Shown here in pieces: positions 10,223 through 20,522 of a stretch of DNA of 64,000 nucleotides (position 1 is its first letter; every line of letters starts with the position of its first letter). The stretch lies in the NCBI GenBank assembly GCA_965206125.1, contig CBDBIN010000046.1:434001-498000 (forward strand). Reading direction: 5' to 3'. A program made the position numbers and the translations under genes. This DNA is from CAXWPM01 sp965206125 (GTDB taxonomy: Bacteria; Acidobacteriota; Terriglobia; 20CM-2-55-15). The notes beneath the pieces are model-generated. The model was not told the DNA's origin. It worked only from the letters and a program-made list of their open reading frames with translations, and did no database searches.

Positions 10223-11383
10223 ATGCGGATCGGCCTCGTCATCCCCTACTTCGAAGGCGCTTGGGAATATGGCGGACCCGTCCGGAGCGCCTCCGAGCTT
10301 GCCCGGGCACTCGTCGGGCGAGGGCATCAGGTTCGTGTGATCACGACGGACTCGGCTGGCCGGAAACGGCTGACGCCGCCTGCTTTCGGGCCTGAAGACG
10401 GGTTGGAAGTTCTCTACTGCGCCAACTTCTCGAACCGGCTCGCTTCACGCCATCGCCTGTTCATGCCGATGACGACCTCGCGCGGTCTTGCCCGGATGCT
10501 GGAGGGCTGCGACGTCGTCCACATCCACGAGTTCCGTTCCTTCGTGACTGTGCTCGCCGCGAGAGCTGCAAGGCGCCTTTCCATTCCCTTTCTCCTGTCT
10601 CCCCACGGCGGATTGCCCCATATCGGAAAGGGAACGTCGAAGACGGTTTTCGACAACCTGTGGGGAAAGCGTATCCTGGCGGACGCATCGACTGTGTTTG
10701 CTGTTTCAACCGTGGAGGCAGATCAGGCGCGACACTGGGGCGTTGAAGAAGACAGGATCACCGAACTGCCGAACCCGATCGCTGTCGACGATTACCGAAC
10801 CTTGCCCCAACCGGGCCAGTTCAGGCAGGAACGCGGTCTCTCGAGCGGAAGGCTGGTTCTTTTCATGGGTCGCCTGAACAGGATCAAGGGGGCCGATTTA
10901 CTGATTCGTGCCCTTGCCGATGCCGGCACGGATGCCACGCACCTGGTTCTTGCGGGTGCGGACGACGGCCAGGAGGCCGAGTTGCGTGACCTGGCCGATC
11001 GAATGCTTCCGGGCCGCGCGACGTTCACCGGTTTCCTCGGCGGCCGGCAAAAAATTGCGGCTCTGGCTGACAGCGACTTGTTGGTGATGCCCTCCCGCTA
11101 CGAGATATTCGGGATGACCGCAATCGACGCGCTGGCCTGCCGGACGCCCGTGCTGCTATCGTCTTCATGCGGCGCGGCTTCGATCTTGGAGGGAAAGGCA
11201 GGCCTGAACGTCTTTCACACTGAAGATCCGGCCGACCTGTCGGAACAGCTAAGAACGGTTCTCAATAGAACCGAAGATGCGTCCGGTCTGGCTACCACGA
11301 GGGACTACGTGATCGACCGGTTCGCACCCGCGTCAATCGCAGCGATGGCGGAGTCGAGCTACGAGAAAGCAATCAGACCGTGA
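10223..11383 (+). CDS. Glycosyltransferase family 4 protein
   Basis: A 386-residue GT-B glycosyltransferase. The N-terminal Rossmann half opens with MRIGLVIPYFEGAWEYGGP, typical of GT4 acceptor domains. The C-terminal half has the nucleotide-sugar site: LVLFMGRLNRIKGADLLIRA (~210-230), then MPSRYEIFGMTAIDALACRTPVL (~295-320), with the E(x7)E-like signature around the EIFG region. It should transfer a sugar from a nucleotide donor onto a growing polysaccharide or lipid-linked glycan at the cytoplasmic face; donor and acceptor cannot be read from sequence. It starts 47 bases after the giant repeat gene and overlaps the next gene by four bases (GTGA at 11380-11383), which implies translational coupling in one operon. 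Confidence 0.9.
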   Translation: MRIGLVIPYFEGAWEYGGPVRSASELARALVGRGHQVRVITTDSAGRKRLTPPAFGPEDGLEVLYCANFSNRLASRHRLFMPMTTSRGLARMLEGCDVVHIHEFRSFVTVLAARAARRLSIPFLLSPHGGLPHIGKGTSKTVFDNLWGKRILADASTVFAVSTVEADQARHWGVEEDRITELPNPIAVDDYRTLPQPGQFRQERGLSSGRLVLFMGRLNRIKGADLLIRALADAGTDATHLVLAGADDGQEAELRDLADRMLPGRATFTGFLGGRQKIAALADSDLLVMPSRYEIFGMTAIDALACRTPVLLSSSCGAASILEGKAGLNVFHTEDPADLSEQLRTVLNRTEDASGLATTRDYVIDRFAPASIAAMAESSYEKAIRP

Positions 11384-12345
11384 ACATCATCGACGAAATC
11401 CGGAAAGTTCTCGATATCGAAGTAGAGGCGCTCGAAGCCGTTCGGGAGCACCTCACCGAGGATTATGAAGCCGCCGTGGAGATGATTGCCGACTGCAAGG
11501 GACAGGTGGTGGTCACCGGGATTGGGAAGTCCGGGATTATCGCGCAGAAGATCGCGGCGACCTTGCGCAGCACCGGCACGCCGGCCGTTTTCCTGCACGC
11601 CGCCGAGGGACTTCATGGGGATCTGGGCGTGGTGCGTCCCGACGACGTGGCGTTTGCCGTCGGCAAGACCGGCGAGAGTACCGAGTTGAACGATCTCCTG
11701 CGTGTCCTGAAAAAGTCCGAGGTTCCGATCATCGCGCTGACTTCGAATCCCTCATCGTCGATGGCGGCGCTTGCCGATATCGTGCTGGACCTCAAGGTTC
11801 CCAGGGAGGCCTGCCCGTTGAACCTCACGCCGACTTCGAGTACAACGGCTTCCCTGGCGGTCGGAGATGCGATCGCAGTCGCCTTGATGAAGATGAAAGA
11901 TGTCTCCGCCGAAGATTTCGCGAAGCACCATCCCGGCGGGCAACTGGGCCGTCGCCTTCTGTTGACAGTGAAAGATCTCATGCACCGGGGCGAGAGCAAT
12001 CCGGTCGTCCCCAGAGACCGGTCTGTGCGAGAGATGCTCGTTCAGATCACGGCGTTTCGTGTCGGCGCAGTTTCCGTAGTCGACGACGACGGCAAGCTCT
12101 GCGGTCTGGTAACCGACTACGACATCCGGCGCGCTCTTGAATCCGATCGCAACATTACTGACATGACGATCCCGGAGATGATGAACCCCTCGCCCGAGAC
12201 AATCCTCGAAGACACTCCGGCGGTCCAGGCCCTCGAACGGATGCGCCACAAGGACAAGCCGACCGCTGTCCTCCCCGTCGTTGACGGTGACAACGTTGCC
12301 GTCGGCATGCTCCACGTGCACGACCTAATCGCCGCCGGTCTGTAG
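11380..12345 (+). CDS. kdsD: KpsF/GutQ-type sugar-phosphate isomerase (arabinose-5-phosphate isomerase)
   Basis: A 321-residue protein, close to the length of E. coli KdsD. The N-terminal SIS domain (~35-180) has VVTGIGKSGIIAQKIAATL and GKTGESTELNDLL, then the family stretch LNLTPTSSTTASLAVGDAIA and HHPGGQLGRRLL. Two CBS domains follow (~205-320). The family interconverts ribulose-5-phosphate and arabinose-5-phosphate, the first step to CMP-KDO for lipopolysaccharide or capsule. It uses a GTG start overlapping the stop of the GT4 gene. Its place among glycosyltransferases suggests a cluster-specific role (KpsF- or GutQ-like) rather than the only housekeeping copy, which cannot be tested here. 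Confidence 0.9.
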   Translation: MNIIDEIRKVLDIEVEALEAVREHLTEDYEAAVEMIADCKGQVVVTGIGKSGIIAQKIAATLRSTGTPAVFLHAAEGLHGDLGVVRPDDVAFAVGKTGESTELNDLLRVLKKSEVPIIALTSNPSSSMAALADIVLDLKVPREACPLNLTPTSSTTASLAVGDAIAVALMKMKDVSAEDFAKHHPGGQLGRRLLLTVKDLMHRGESNPVVPRDRSVREMLVQITAFRVGAVSVVDDDGKLCGLVTDYDIRRALESDRNITDMTIPEMMNPSPETILEDTPAVQALERMRHKDKPTAVLPVVDGDNVAVGMLHVHDLIAAGL

Positions 12346-12349
12346 CCGG

Positions 12350-12391
12350 ATAGTTGTCAGTCGTCAGTTGCACAACTGACAACTGATGACT
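12350..12391. repeat. Imperfect palindrome built of TGTCAGT-like heptamers
   Basis: The spacer after kdsD contains GTCAGTTG-CA-CAACTGAC (12363-12380), extended on both sides by degenerate copies of the same heptamer (about 19 bases per arm with a few mismatches). It may act as a transcript hairpin between kdsD and the GT2 gene. It resembles in style the other heptamer-based inverted repeats of this window, though the sequence differs. Confidence 0.6.
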
Positions 12392-12454
12392 ACCAACAAC
12401 TGATGTTAGAATCCCCTCAGGTTACCGGCTACCAGCGCCTGTCGGTATTGGACT

Positions 12455-13156
12455 ATGCCTACAGACCGACCCCAGCGAATTGCCGTCGTGCTTCCCGCCC
12501 ACAACGAAGCCGGCGTCGTCGGTTCGGTGGTCGCCAGGATTCCGCGCTCCATCGACGGTATTCCCCTGACCCCTCTCGTCGTCGATGACGGATCGACAGA
12601 TTCGACCGGCGCTATCGCCCGTTCCGCGGGCGCGCTGGTCCTGCGTCACGTGACGAACCTCGGCGTCGGGGCCGCAACGAGGACAGGATTTGCTGCCGCT
12701 CTGGATCTCGGGGCGGACCTGATCGTGACGATGGATGCGGACGACCAGCACGATCCGTCGGATATCGAAAGCCTGGTTCGGCCCGCCATTGAGAGCGGCT
12801 ACGACGTCATCATCGGAAACCGCCTGATCGACCCCAGGGGCATGCCGCTGTCGCGTATCATGGCCAACCGGCTGTTGAACGGGATCACCCTGCTCGTCTA
12901 CGGCGGCAGCGTGTCGGATTCCCAGTCCGGATTCAAGTGCCTGACCGCGGATGCGGTCCGGAAGATGGACCTTCGCGCCGACCGGTACGACATCTGCTCG
13001 GAGATCGTCGGTGAGATTTTTTCCAAAGGACTTCGTTACGGTTCTGTTTCCGTCAAGCCGGTTTACACGACGTACTCGCAGGCGAAGGGCCAACATTTCC
13101 TGAACGGCGTCAACATCGTGTTGCAATTGCTGGTTCGAATGATGAGGCGAGTCTGA
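12455..13156 (+). CDS. Glycosyltransferase family 2 protein (dolichyl/polyprenyl-phosphate mannosyltransferase-like)
   Basis: A 233-residue GT-A enzyme with the GT2 hallmarks: VVLPAHNEAGVVGSVVARIP (~10-30), the nucleotide-binding VVDDGSTDSTG (~42-53), a DxD metal site in VTMDADDQHDPSD (~92-104), and the acceptor-side SDSQSGFKCLTADAV (~150-165). Length and motifs fit the DPM1/GtrB-like branch, which loads a sugar onto polyprenyl phosphate at the inner membrane. It lacks the C-terminal transmembrane helices of GtrB; the next gene, a DUF2304 membrane protein two bases downstream, may supply the membrane part. That pairing is common in bacterial glycan clusters, so the partner role is inferred from context. 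Confidence 0.9.
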   Translation: MPTDRPQRIAVVLPAHNEAGVVGSVVARIPRSIDGIPLTPLVVDDGSTDSTGAIARSAGALVLRHVTNLGVGAATRTGFAAALDLGADLIVTMDADDQHDPSDIESLVRPAIESGYDVIIGNRLIDPRGMPLSRIMANRLLNGITLLVYGGSVSDSQSGFKCLTADAVRKMDLRADRYDICSEIVGEIFSKGLRYGSVSVKPVYTTYSQAKGQHFLNGVNIVLQLLVRMMRRV

Positions 13157-13157
13157 A

Positions 13158-13544
13158 ATGGTACTGGTGATCGGAAGGCTCTTTGCCATCGTACTGGCGG
13201 GGATCGCCATCTCGAAGAGCTACGTTGATTTCAGAACCGGCAGGGAATCGGTACAGATGTTCCTTCTGTGGACCGTTACCTGGCTCGGGATCGTCGTCGT
13301 CGCCCTGTTCCCCAGCATCATTGATAGGGTGCTGGCGGTCGGGGGCGGAAACGCCGGCGTCGGCACCTTTCTCGGCATCGCGCTGGTTTTCCTGTTTTTC
13401 CTCGTCTATCGGATGTACGTGCGCCTGGAGGGCCTCGAACAGAAGCTGACGATCGTTATCCAGGAGCTTGCCCTGCGGGGCGATTGGCGTTCGCCGCCGG
13501 GCGACAATCGAACGAAAGACTCCGATCCCGCCGCTCCCCACTAG
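13158..13544 (+). CDS. DUF2304-type small membrane protein
   Basis: A 128-residue protein with three hydrophobic segments (~3-20, ~33-55, ~72-92) followed by a charged amphipathic stretch (YRMYVRLEGLEQKLTIVIQE) likely to form a coiled coil. The layout and length match DUF2304, a family found beside DPM-like GT2 enzymes and proposed to be their membrane partner. It begins just after the GT2 stop codon, so the two are almost certainly co-translated. Residues after ~105 are polar and low in conservation. The biochemical function is not established. Confidence 0.8.
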   Translation: MVLVIGRLFAIVLAGIAISKSYVDFRTGRESVQMFLLWTVTWLGIVVVALFPSIIDRVLAVGGGNAGVGTFLGIALVFLFFLVYRMYVRLEGLEQKLTIVIQELALRGDWRSPPGDNRTKDSDPAAPH

Positions 13545-13600
13545 GCAGACCGCTCCTCCTCCCGAGCCACGTCGGACGCAGAATTCTTTACAAGTTCGCG

Positions 13601-13634
13601 GCCCGGAGCTAACTTGGGCCCGGAGCTAACTTAG
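13601..13634 (+). repeat. 17-bp tandem duplication upstream of giant gene copy 2
   Basis: Two adjacent 17-base units, GCCCGGAGCTAACTTGG and GCCCGGAGCTAACTTAG, lie about 30 bases ahead of the start codon of the second giant gene. They could be a duplicated regulatory site or a simple slippage product. Confidence 0.6.
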
Positions 13635-13663
13635 CGGGACCACCTTTAAGGAACGCTGAACGA

Positions 13664-14887
13664 ATGAAGCGACTGCGGGTCCATTTTCAATTCATTCCCC
13701 TGCTCACAGTGCTGGTAGCAGTGCTGATGGGAGCGGTACGTGTGGACGCGCAGAGTGTGCTGAACTTCCCACGGGTGCTGTCCTCGGATGCGGTGTTTAC
13801 GGGGGTGGCGATCGGGAACCCGACGTCGGGGGAAGCGACGGTGACGCTGACGGCGTACGGCGCGGACGGGACGCTGGCGGAAGGGGGAGAGAACCCGACG
13901 ACGGTGACGATAGCGGCCGGGGGACAGCTGGCGCGGCAGCACCGGGAGCTGTTCGGAGACGGGGACTTCAACGGGTGGGTGCAGGCAACGTCGGGGACGG
14001 CGGGGTTGACGGGGTTCTTCCTGAACGCGAACCCGGCGTTGACGGACCTGGATGGAGCACTGGCCGGAGAGTCGGGCGGGGAGCTGATCTTACCGTTCAT
14101 CGCCGGGATGGCGCCGTCGCTGACCGAGGTCACGGTGGTGAACCCGGGACAAGAGACGGCGACGGTGACGCTGGAGGTGTTCGGAGTGGACGGGGTGAGC
14201 CTGGGGACGGCGACCCTGGAGCTGGAAGCGAAGGCATTGGTGCGACAGCTGGCGACGACGGTGTTCGAGGGGGCCGACATCGGAGAGGCGTCGCACATCC
14301 GGGTGACGGCGGACCGGGAAGTGGTGGCGTACGAGGTGGTGGCGTACTTCGAGCTTCCTGGAGTGGCGCAGAGGCGAGAGACGATCGCGCTGGCCGGCCG
14401 GGCGGCCTCGGCGTCGACCGCGCACGTGCTGGCACAGTACGCGGTGGGCGGGGGATGGCTGTCCTACTTCGGGGTGGTGAACACGTCGGGGACGAGCCAG
14501 ATCGTGACGGTGCGGGGACACGACGACGACGGGAGTGAACCCGAGGCGACGGTGACGCTGGGAGCGAACGCGGCGTACCGGGGGGACCTGGGCGAGCTGC
14601 TGGGGATCGCAGAAGGGAGCGCGATCCGGACAGGATGGATCGAGGTGGAAGCGCCGGTGGGATACGTGGCGAGCTACATCGGGTACGGGAATACGGTGAC
14701 GCCGTCGTTCGCATTGGTGGCGGGAGCGCCGGAGGAAGATGCGGCCGAGCTGCAGGTGTACTCGCAGGTGGCCGAAGGGGCGGGATTCTTCACGGGCGTG
14801 GCGCTGGTGAATCCGGAGACGAGACGGCGACGGTGGAGTTCTACACGGTACGGCCGGACGGGACGACGGTCGGAAAGACGGAGCTGA
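13664..14887 (+). CDS. Giant secreted repeat protein, copy 2, N-terminal segment (frameshifted near 14815)
   Basis: The first segment of the second giant gene (13664-23788 overall). The ATG follows AAGGAA. The signal peptide ends RVDAQ, and the sandwich repeats are almost residue-for-residue identical to copy 1 (only a handful of changes in the first ~380 residues). Copy 1 reads AATCCGGGAGACGAG where this copy reads AATCCGGAGACGAG, so one G is missing near 14815. The frame from there to 14887 is therefore spurious, and the real protein continues in the frame of the next entry. It sits 119 bases after the DUF2304 gene on the same strand, so it is probably the last gene of the glycan operon. 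Confidence 0.75.
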   Translation: MKRLRVHFQFIPLLTVLVAVLMGAVRVDAQSVLNFPRVLSSDAVFTGVAIGNPTSGEATVTLTAYGADGTLAEGGENPTTVTIAAGGQLARQHRELFGDGDFNGWVQATSGTAGLTGFFLNANPALTDLDGALAGESGGELILPFIAGMAPSLTEVTVVNPGQETATVTLEVFGVDGVSLGTATLELEAKALVRQLATTVFEGADIGEASHIRVTADREVVAYEVVAYFELPGVAQRRETIALAGRAASASTAHVLAQYAVGGGWLSYFGVVNTSGTSQIVTVRGHDDDGSEPEATVTLGANAAYRGDLGELLGIAEGSAIRTGWIEVEAPVGYVASYIGYGNTVTPSFALVAGAPEEDAAELQVYSQVAEGAGFFTGVALVNPETRRRRWSSTRYGRTGRRSERRS

Positions 14888-17800
14888 CGCTGGAGCCTGG
14901 GAAACGGTTGGGACGGCTGTACCGGGAACTGCTGGCGGCGAGTCTGCAGCAGGTGGGCGGCTGGGCGCTTGTGCGGTCGACGACGCCGTTGGTGGGGGTG
15001 GCGCTGTTCGGGGGGACGAACGGGTTTGCACTGGCGAGCGTGCCGGGACAGGCGATCTCAGCGGATTATGAGCCGCCGGCGCAGGTGGCATCGGCGATCA
15101 CGGGGACGGTGAGACAGGCCGGAGCGGGAGTGGGGGACGTGACGGTGCGGCTGGCGGGGCCGGTGGGCCAGACACGGACGACGGACCCGGAAGGCCGGTA
15201 CATATTCGGGGAGTTGCCGCCCGGCGAATACGTGGTGACGGCATCGCGGCTGGGAGCGGAGTTGGCGCCCGCCGAGCGGGAAGTGACGTTGGGGTTGGAA
15301 AACGTCGGGGAGCAGGACTTCGAAGCGGGGGGAGTAGCGCCGTCCGAGGCACCGTTGGTGACGTTCGTGACGCCGACGTCGACGTTTGAGGGGAACCGGT
15401 TGCTGAACATCAAGGTGTTGGGGGGGAACTTCAACCCGGCGTCGGTGGTGGTGTTCAACGGAGAAGAACTGCAGACGGTGTTCGTGAACTCGGCGGAGTT
15501 GCAGGCGGTGATCCCGACGCGGTTGCTGACCGAAGAGACGGACGCCCAGATTCGGGTGGTGACGCCACCGCCGGGAGGAGGGACCTCGACGGCGGCGGTG
15601 TTCGTGGTGAACCCGAAGCCAAGCGACCCGCTGCTGGCCGGGCGGATCAACGTGGGGTCGTTTCCGGCAGGAGTGGCGATCGACTCGCGGCGCGGGATCG
15701 CGCTGGTGACCAACGAGAGTGGAGACAGCGTGAGCGTGGTGGATATCTCTCGGGAGATCGTGACGGACACGATCGGGGTGGGGAGGAGTCCGGCGGAAGG
15801 GATCGCGGTGGATTCGGAGCGGGGGATCGCGCTGGTGGCGAACGTGGGGTCGAACGATGTGAGCGTGATCGACCTGGAGAGCGAGGACGTGCGGACGACG
15901 ATCGGGGTGGGCCGGTTTCCATTGGGAGTGGCGGTGGATTCGGAGCGCGGGATCGGGTTGGTGGTCAACGGAGAGGACGGGAACGTATCGGTAGTGGATC
16001 TGGACAGTCTGACGGTGACGGGGACGATCGGGGTAGGAGACAGGCCGGCGGGAGTGGCGATCGACCTGGAACGGGGCGAGGCGGTGGTGGCGAACCGCGG
16101 GAACAACACGGTGAGCGTGATCGACCTGGACACGCTGGCGGTAACGGGGACGATCGGGGTAGGGAGCTTCCCGCGAGGAGTGGCGATCGACTCGGGAGAA
16201 GGATTGGCGTTCGTGACGAACGCGAACAGCAACACGGTGAGCGTGATCGATCTGGAGCGGGGGGTGGTCGTCGAGACGATCGAGGTGGGATCGGCGCCGA
16301 CGGGAGTGGCGGTGTACCTGAAAACCGGACATGTGGTGGTGACCAACAGCGGGGTGAGGCAGGGGACCGGGTTGGGAGCGCTGTCGACGGCGTCGATCAT
16401 CGACGTGGTGGACGAAGAGGTGGTGGCGGAAGTGCCGGTGGGAAGCGCGCCGTTCGGAGTGGACGTGGACCAGAGGGAGCAGCTGGCGGTGGTGGCGAAC
16501 TTCGGGTCGAACGACGTGACGTTGATCCGGATACCGAACCCGACGCCGAGGATCGAAGGCGTGTCACCGGAGACGTTTCCGACGGACGGGAGTACGTTCA
16601 CGATCACGATCACGGGAACGGGATTCCTGCCGACCAGTGTGGTGACGCTGAACGGGCAGACGCTGCCGACGACGTATATCAGTGCGACCGAGCTGGAGGC
16701 GGAAGTATCGGGCGAGCTGATGGAGGAGTTGCTGCAGGTCTCCTCGACGGTGACGAGCATTTCCGAGGCGCGGCTGGGACAGACCACGCCACCGACGTAT
16801 ACGATCGGGGTGACGAACCCGGGGCCGGGAGGGGGGTCCTCGGCCGACGACAACGACGTGGCCGATATCGCACCGGATTACCAGAGGCCAACGCTGCGGT
16901 CGATCACACCGGATAGTACCGCCTCGGATGAGCCCGAAGAGGTGGTGACGCTGAACGGGGGCAACTTCACGGCGGGGAGCATCGTGAACTTCGGCGAAAG
17001 CGCGCACTCGCCGTTCGACTCGTCGGCGAACCAGTTGCGGGTGTTGATCCCGGGAACGGACCTGGAGCCGGGGGTGTACGCGGTGAGCGTGACGAACCCG
17101 GGAGCGGGGACGAGCCGGGAGCTCGGCTTCGAGGTGACCGTAGAGGCGAACCCGGTGCCGGTGATCACGGGGTTGGAACCCGTGTCGGTGGAAGCGGGAT
17201 CGGCGGGGTTCGTGCTGATGCTCGAAGGGCACGGGTTCATCCCCGCCACGCGGGTGACGCTGGGGGGGACCGGGCTGAATGCGCGGATCACACCCGAGAC
17301 GGTGGAGGTGGACGTGGCGGCGGGGCAGGTGGCCGTGGCGGGGACGCTGTCGGGGCTGGTGACCAACGAGGGGCCGGGAGGGGGATCGGCGGCGTTCAGT
17401 CTGAGCGTGACGACGGTGCCGGCGGCGATCACGAGCTTCGCACCGACGGTGGTGTCGGCCGGCACGGACGTGGAGCTGCGTGTGTTCGGGTCGGGGTTCA
17501 CAGCGCTGTCGGTGGTGCTGGTGGCCGATACGCGGGTGGCGACGGAGTTTGTCGGGGCTGGGGAGTTGATCGCCCGGATACCGGCGGTGGTGCTGCCCGA
17601 ATCGGGCGAGGTGCCGGTGGAGGTGCTGAACCTGGGGCCGGGAGGCAACCGGGCGGCGGGAGGGTTGCTGACGATCGAGGTACCGGTGCCGGTACTGAGC
17701 GCGCTGGAACCGGCGCTGTTGGGGCTCGGAGATCTGCCGGCACGGATCCGGGTGCTGGGTGCGGGATTCCTGCGATCGGCCCTGATCCAGGTAGACGGGA

Positions 17801-20013
17801 TCGATGTGGCCACGGCGTACGCGGGTCCGGGGGAACTGGGATTCACGATGGCCCGGGTGGATGTGGCCGGGGTGTTCGAGGTGACGGTGACGAACCCGGG
17901 ACCGATCGTCTCGGCCGCGCTGCCCTTGACGATCGGCAGCCCGGTACCGGTGTTGCGGGAAATCGTCCCGGCCGAACTGGTTCAGGACGCGCTGCCGGCA
18001 CGGGTGAGGGTGCTGGGCGACGGGTTCGGGCCGACATCGGTAGTGCTGCTCGACGGTGTGGCCGTGGCGGACGCGGGGTTGGGGTCGACCTCGGCGTTGC
18101 AGTTGGGTGGCGCCCGTGTGTCGCGGGTCTTCATCGACGGCGGGACGCTGGAGTTCGAGGTGCCGGCCGGGACGGCGGCCGGTGAGCACACGGTGCAGGT
18201 GGAGACCCCGGCACCGGGCGGAGGTACCTCGGATGCCGCGATCCTGACGGTCCTGAACCCGGTGCCGGTGGTGACGACGGTGACACCCAACTCGACGTTC
18301 TTTGGCGTCGAAGTTGCGGTCGAGGTGACCGGCAGCGGGTTCGTGGCGGGAGCGGAGATCTACCTGGACGGCCTTCTGACAGGATTCACCGACACGCTCA
18401 CGTCGACGACGCTGACGGGGAGGGTGCCGGCCCATACGGTCGGGACATTCAGACTGACGGTGCGGAACCCGCTACCGGGCGGTGGCGAGTCCAACGCGGT
18501 GGACTTCACGGTCCTGCCGATACCGAACCCGGACCCGTTCATCGAAGAGGTCGATCCGGACGAGATCGTCGAGAACCATGAGACCGAGATCGAGATCCGG
18601 GGAGGGAACTTCATCGAGGGCTCGCGGGTGGAACTCGACGGCGAGGAACTGCGGGTCCAGGGAGGCACAAGCCGACAGTTGAGGGTGACCCTGCCCCCGC
18701 TGGCACGGGGGACGCATGAACTGACGGTGATCAACGATGCACCGGGTGGCGGACGCGACACGGTAACGATCGAGGTGTCAGCGGCACCGCCGCCGGTCGT
18801 CGACGAAGACATCTTCTTCAAGCTGGTGCGGGACCCGCTGCTGATCGTCGAGGGCGACGAAGAGATCATTGCGCTGAGCCTGAGCGAACCGCTGGCCTTC
18901 GACCTGGAGGTGACGGCGACAATCGGTAACTCGGCCGTGGCGGGGATCGTGGACGAAGGCTCGACAGTCGTGTCGGTTACGGACACGATACCGGCCGGGG
19001 AAGTCCACGCATCCGGACCGATCAAGGGCGTTGCGGAAGGGACCACGACGCTGACGGTTACCGCCGACGGATTTGACCCGGTGACAGCGACGATCCGCGT
19101 CCTCGACTCGGATCCGGGGGCAATCGTCGACACACCGATCTCCCCATCGAGTATCGTCGTTCCCCTCGGCGGCACGGCCAACTTCAGCGTGACGCGGTTC
19201 GACGACACGCAGGGCGCCGCGATCGCGATCGGGACGAGCACGGCGCCCGACGATATCGCAAGCGTCGATCTGGGTCTGAAGTTCGGCGCGAACTCGCTGA
19301 CCGCGGTGGGAACCGTCCGGGGATTAGAGGAAGGAACTACGACGCTGACCGTCGCCGGAGTCGACGCGCCGTCGCTGCTGTCGGATCACGTTATCAACTT
19401 CCTGCCGCCGGGGGTCGATCTACCGCCGACGGTGTCCCTGCAGACCTCGGGTGTCGCGGTGCCGTTCGGCAATGGGGGCAGCTATGACGATGCCTACAAA
19501 CTCGAGTCGCTGCCGTTCACGTTCCCCTTCTTCGACCGAGCCGAGGACGATGTCTACGTCAGTACGAACGGTTACCTGACCTTCGGCGCCGGCGACACCG
19601 AGTACGAATGGGATACGCCGGAAGAATTCCTGTCGCTGCCCCGCATTGCTGCGTTCGCCACCGACCTGTACCTGTTCGCCTCATTCAGCGACGTCTTCAC
19701 CAACGAGATCACAATCGAAGGCTGTGACGCATTCGTCGTGACCTACGAAGACATGGGCATCTTCTTCGAGTCGGGTCTGGGTGGCATTCACACCTTCCAG
19801 ATCGTCCTGTTCGAGACCGGCGCCATCCAGTTCCGTTACGGCGACATCAACAACGAGCCTTCCGACACCGAGGAGGAGGTCTGGATCGGCGTCTCGCCTC
19901 AGCCGCCACAGTTCGACCGGCCGCACGGGATCTGGTCGGACGGCATCTACCTGTACGTGACGGAGCGAGGGAACAGTTCGGTCCGCAGGATCGAGATCGC
20001 ACCCGAGAGGTGA
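14817..20013 (+). CDS. Giant secreted repeat protein, copy 2, middle segment (propeller, IPT array, nidogen-like domain)
   Basis: The central segment of copy 2, in frame from ~14817. It carries the last sandwich repeat, the regulatory-like domain, an IPT domain, the seven-bladed YVTN propeller (~15640-16530) intact through the site that is frameshifted in copy 1, eight IPT domains, Big2-like repeats, the nidogen-like domain (~19480-19900) and the first NHL motif. DNA identity with copy 1 is near complete to ~16650 and becomes patchy afterwards; the seventh IPT domain (~18265-18515) is clearly divergent. The stop at 20011-20013 arises from a missing base near 20000: copy 1 has GCAACGCGCGAGGTG where this copy has GCACCCGAGAGGTG. 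Confidence 0.78.
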
Positions 20014-20522
20014 AGCTGCTGGCTGGGGATCCCAATGGCGGCGCCGGCACCGCCGACGGGTTCGGGACCGCAGCACGCTTCGACGAGACCGCCGGTATCT
20101 GGGGTGATTGCAACGGCAGCGTATACATCGCCGAGCGCGCCAACCATGCGATCCGGAAGCTGGACCTGGCGACGGGTGAAGTCACGACGATCGCCGGATT
20201 GAAGGGGGGGGCCGCCGACGCAGTGGACGGTACCGGAACCGACGCCCGTTTCGGGGAACTCGGCGCCCTCTGGGGAGACGAAGATGGCAACCTCTATGTG
20301 GCCGACGCCGGCAACCATGTCATCCGGAAGATCGTCATCGCGACGGGCGAGGTCACCACGCTGGCCGGGACCTTCGGTGTAACGGGTTCCGCAGACGACT
20401 TCGGGGGGATGCCGGGTTCTACGAACCGTGGGGTGTCTGGGGCGACAATCTGGGCAACCTCTATATTGGTGAGGACACGAACGCCACGATCCGGAAGATC
20501 GTCATCGCGACGGGTGAGGTGA
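20010..20522 (+). CDS. Giant secreted repeat protein, copy 2, NHL segment between two frameshifts
   Basis: A short reading-frame piece of copy 2 holding two to three NHL blades (IRKLDLATGEVTTIAG, IRKIVIATGEVTTLAG). The frame is meaningful only to ~20402. There a run of six Gs (20403-20408) stands where seven are needed to keep the blade (GDAGFYEPWGVWGDN) in frame, so codons after that point are spurious. An eight-G run at 20204-20211 is in frame but four Gs longer than the equivalent run in copy 1. This is not an independent gene. Confidence 0.6.
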   Translation: MKLLAGDPNGGAGTADGFGTAARFDETAGIWGDCNGSVYIAERANHAIRKLDLATGEVTTIAGLKGGAADAVDGTGTDARFGELGALWGDEDGNLYVADAGNHVIRKIVIATGEVTTLAGTFGVTGSADDFGGMPGSTNRGVSGATIWATSILVRTRTPRSGRSSSRRVR

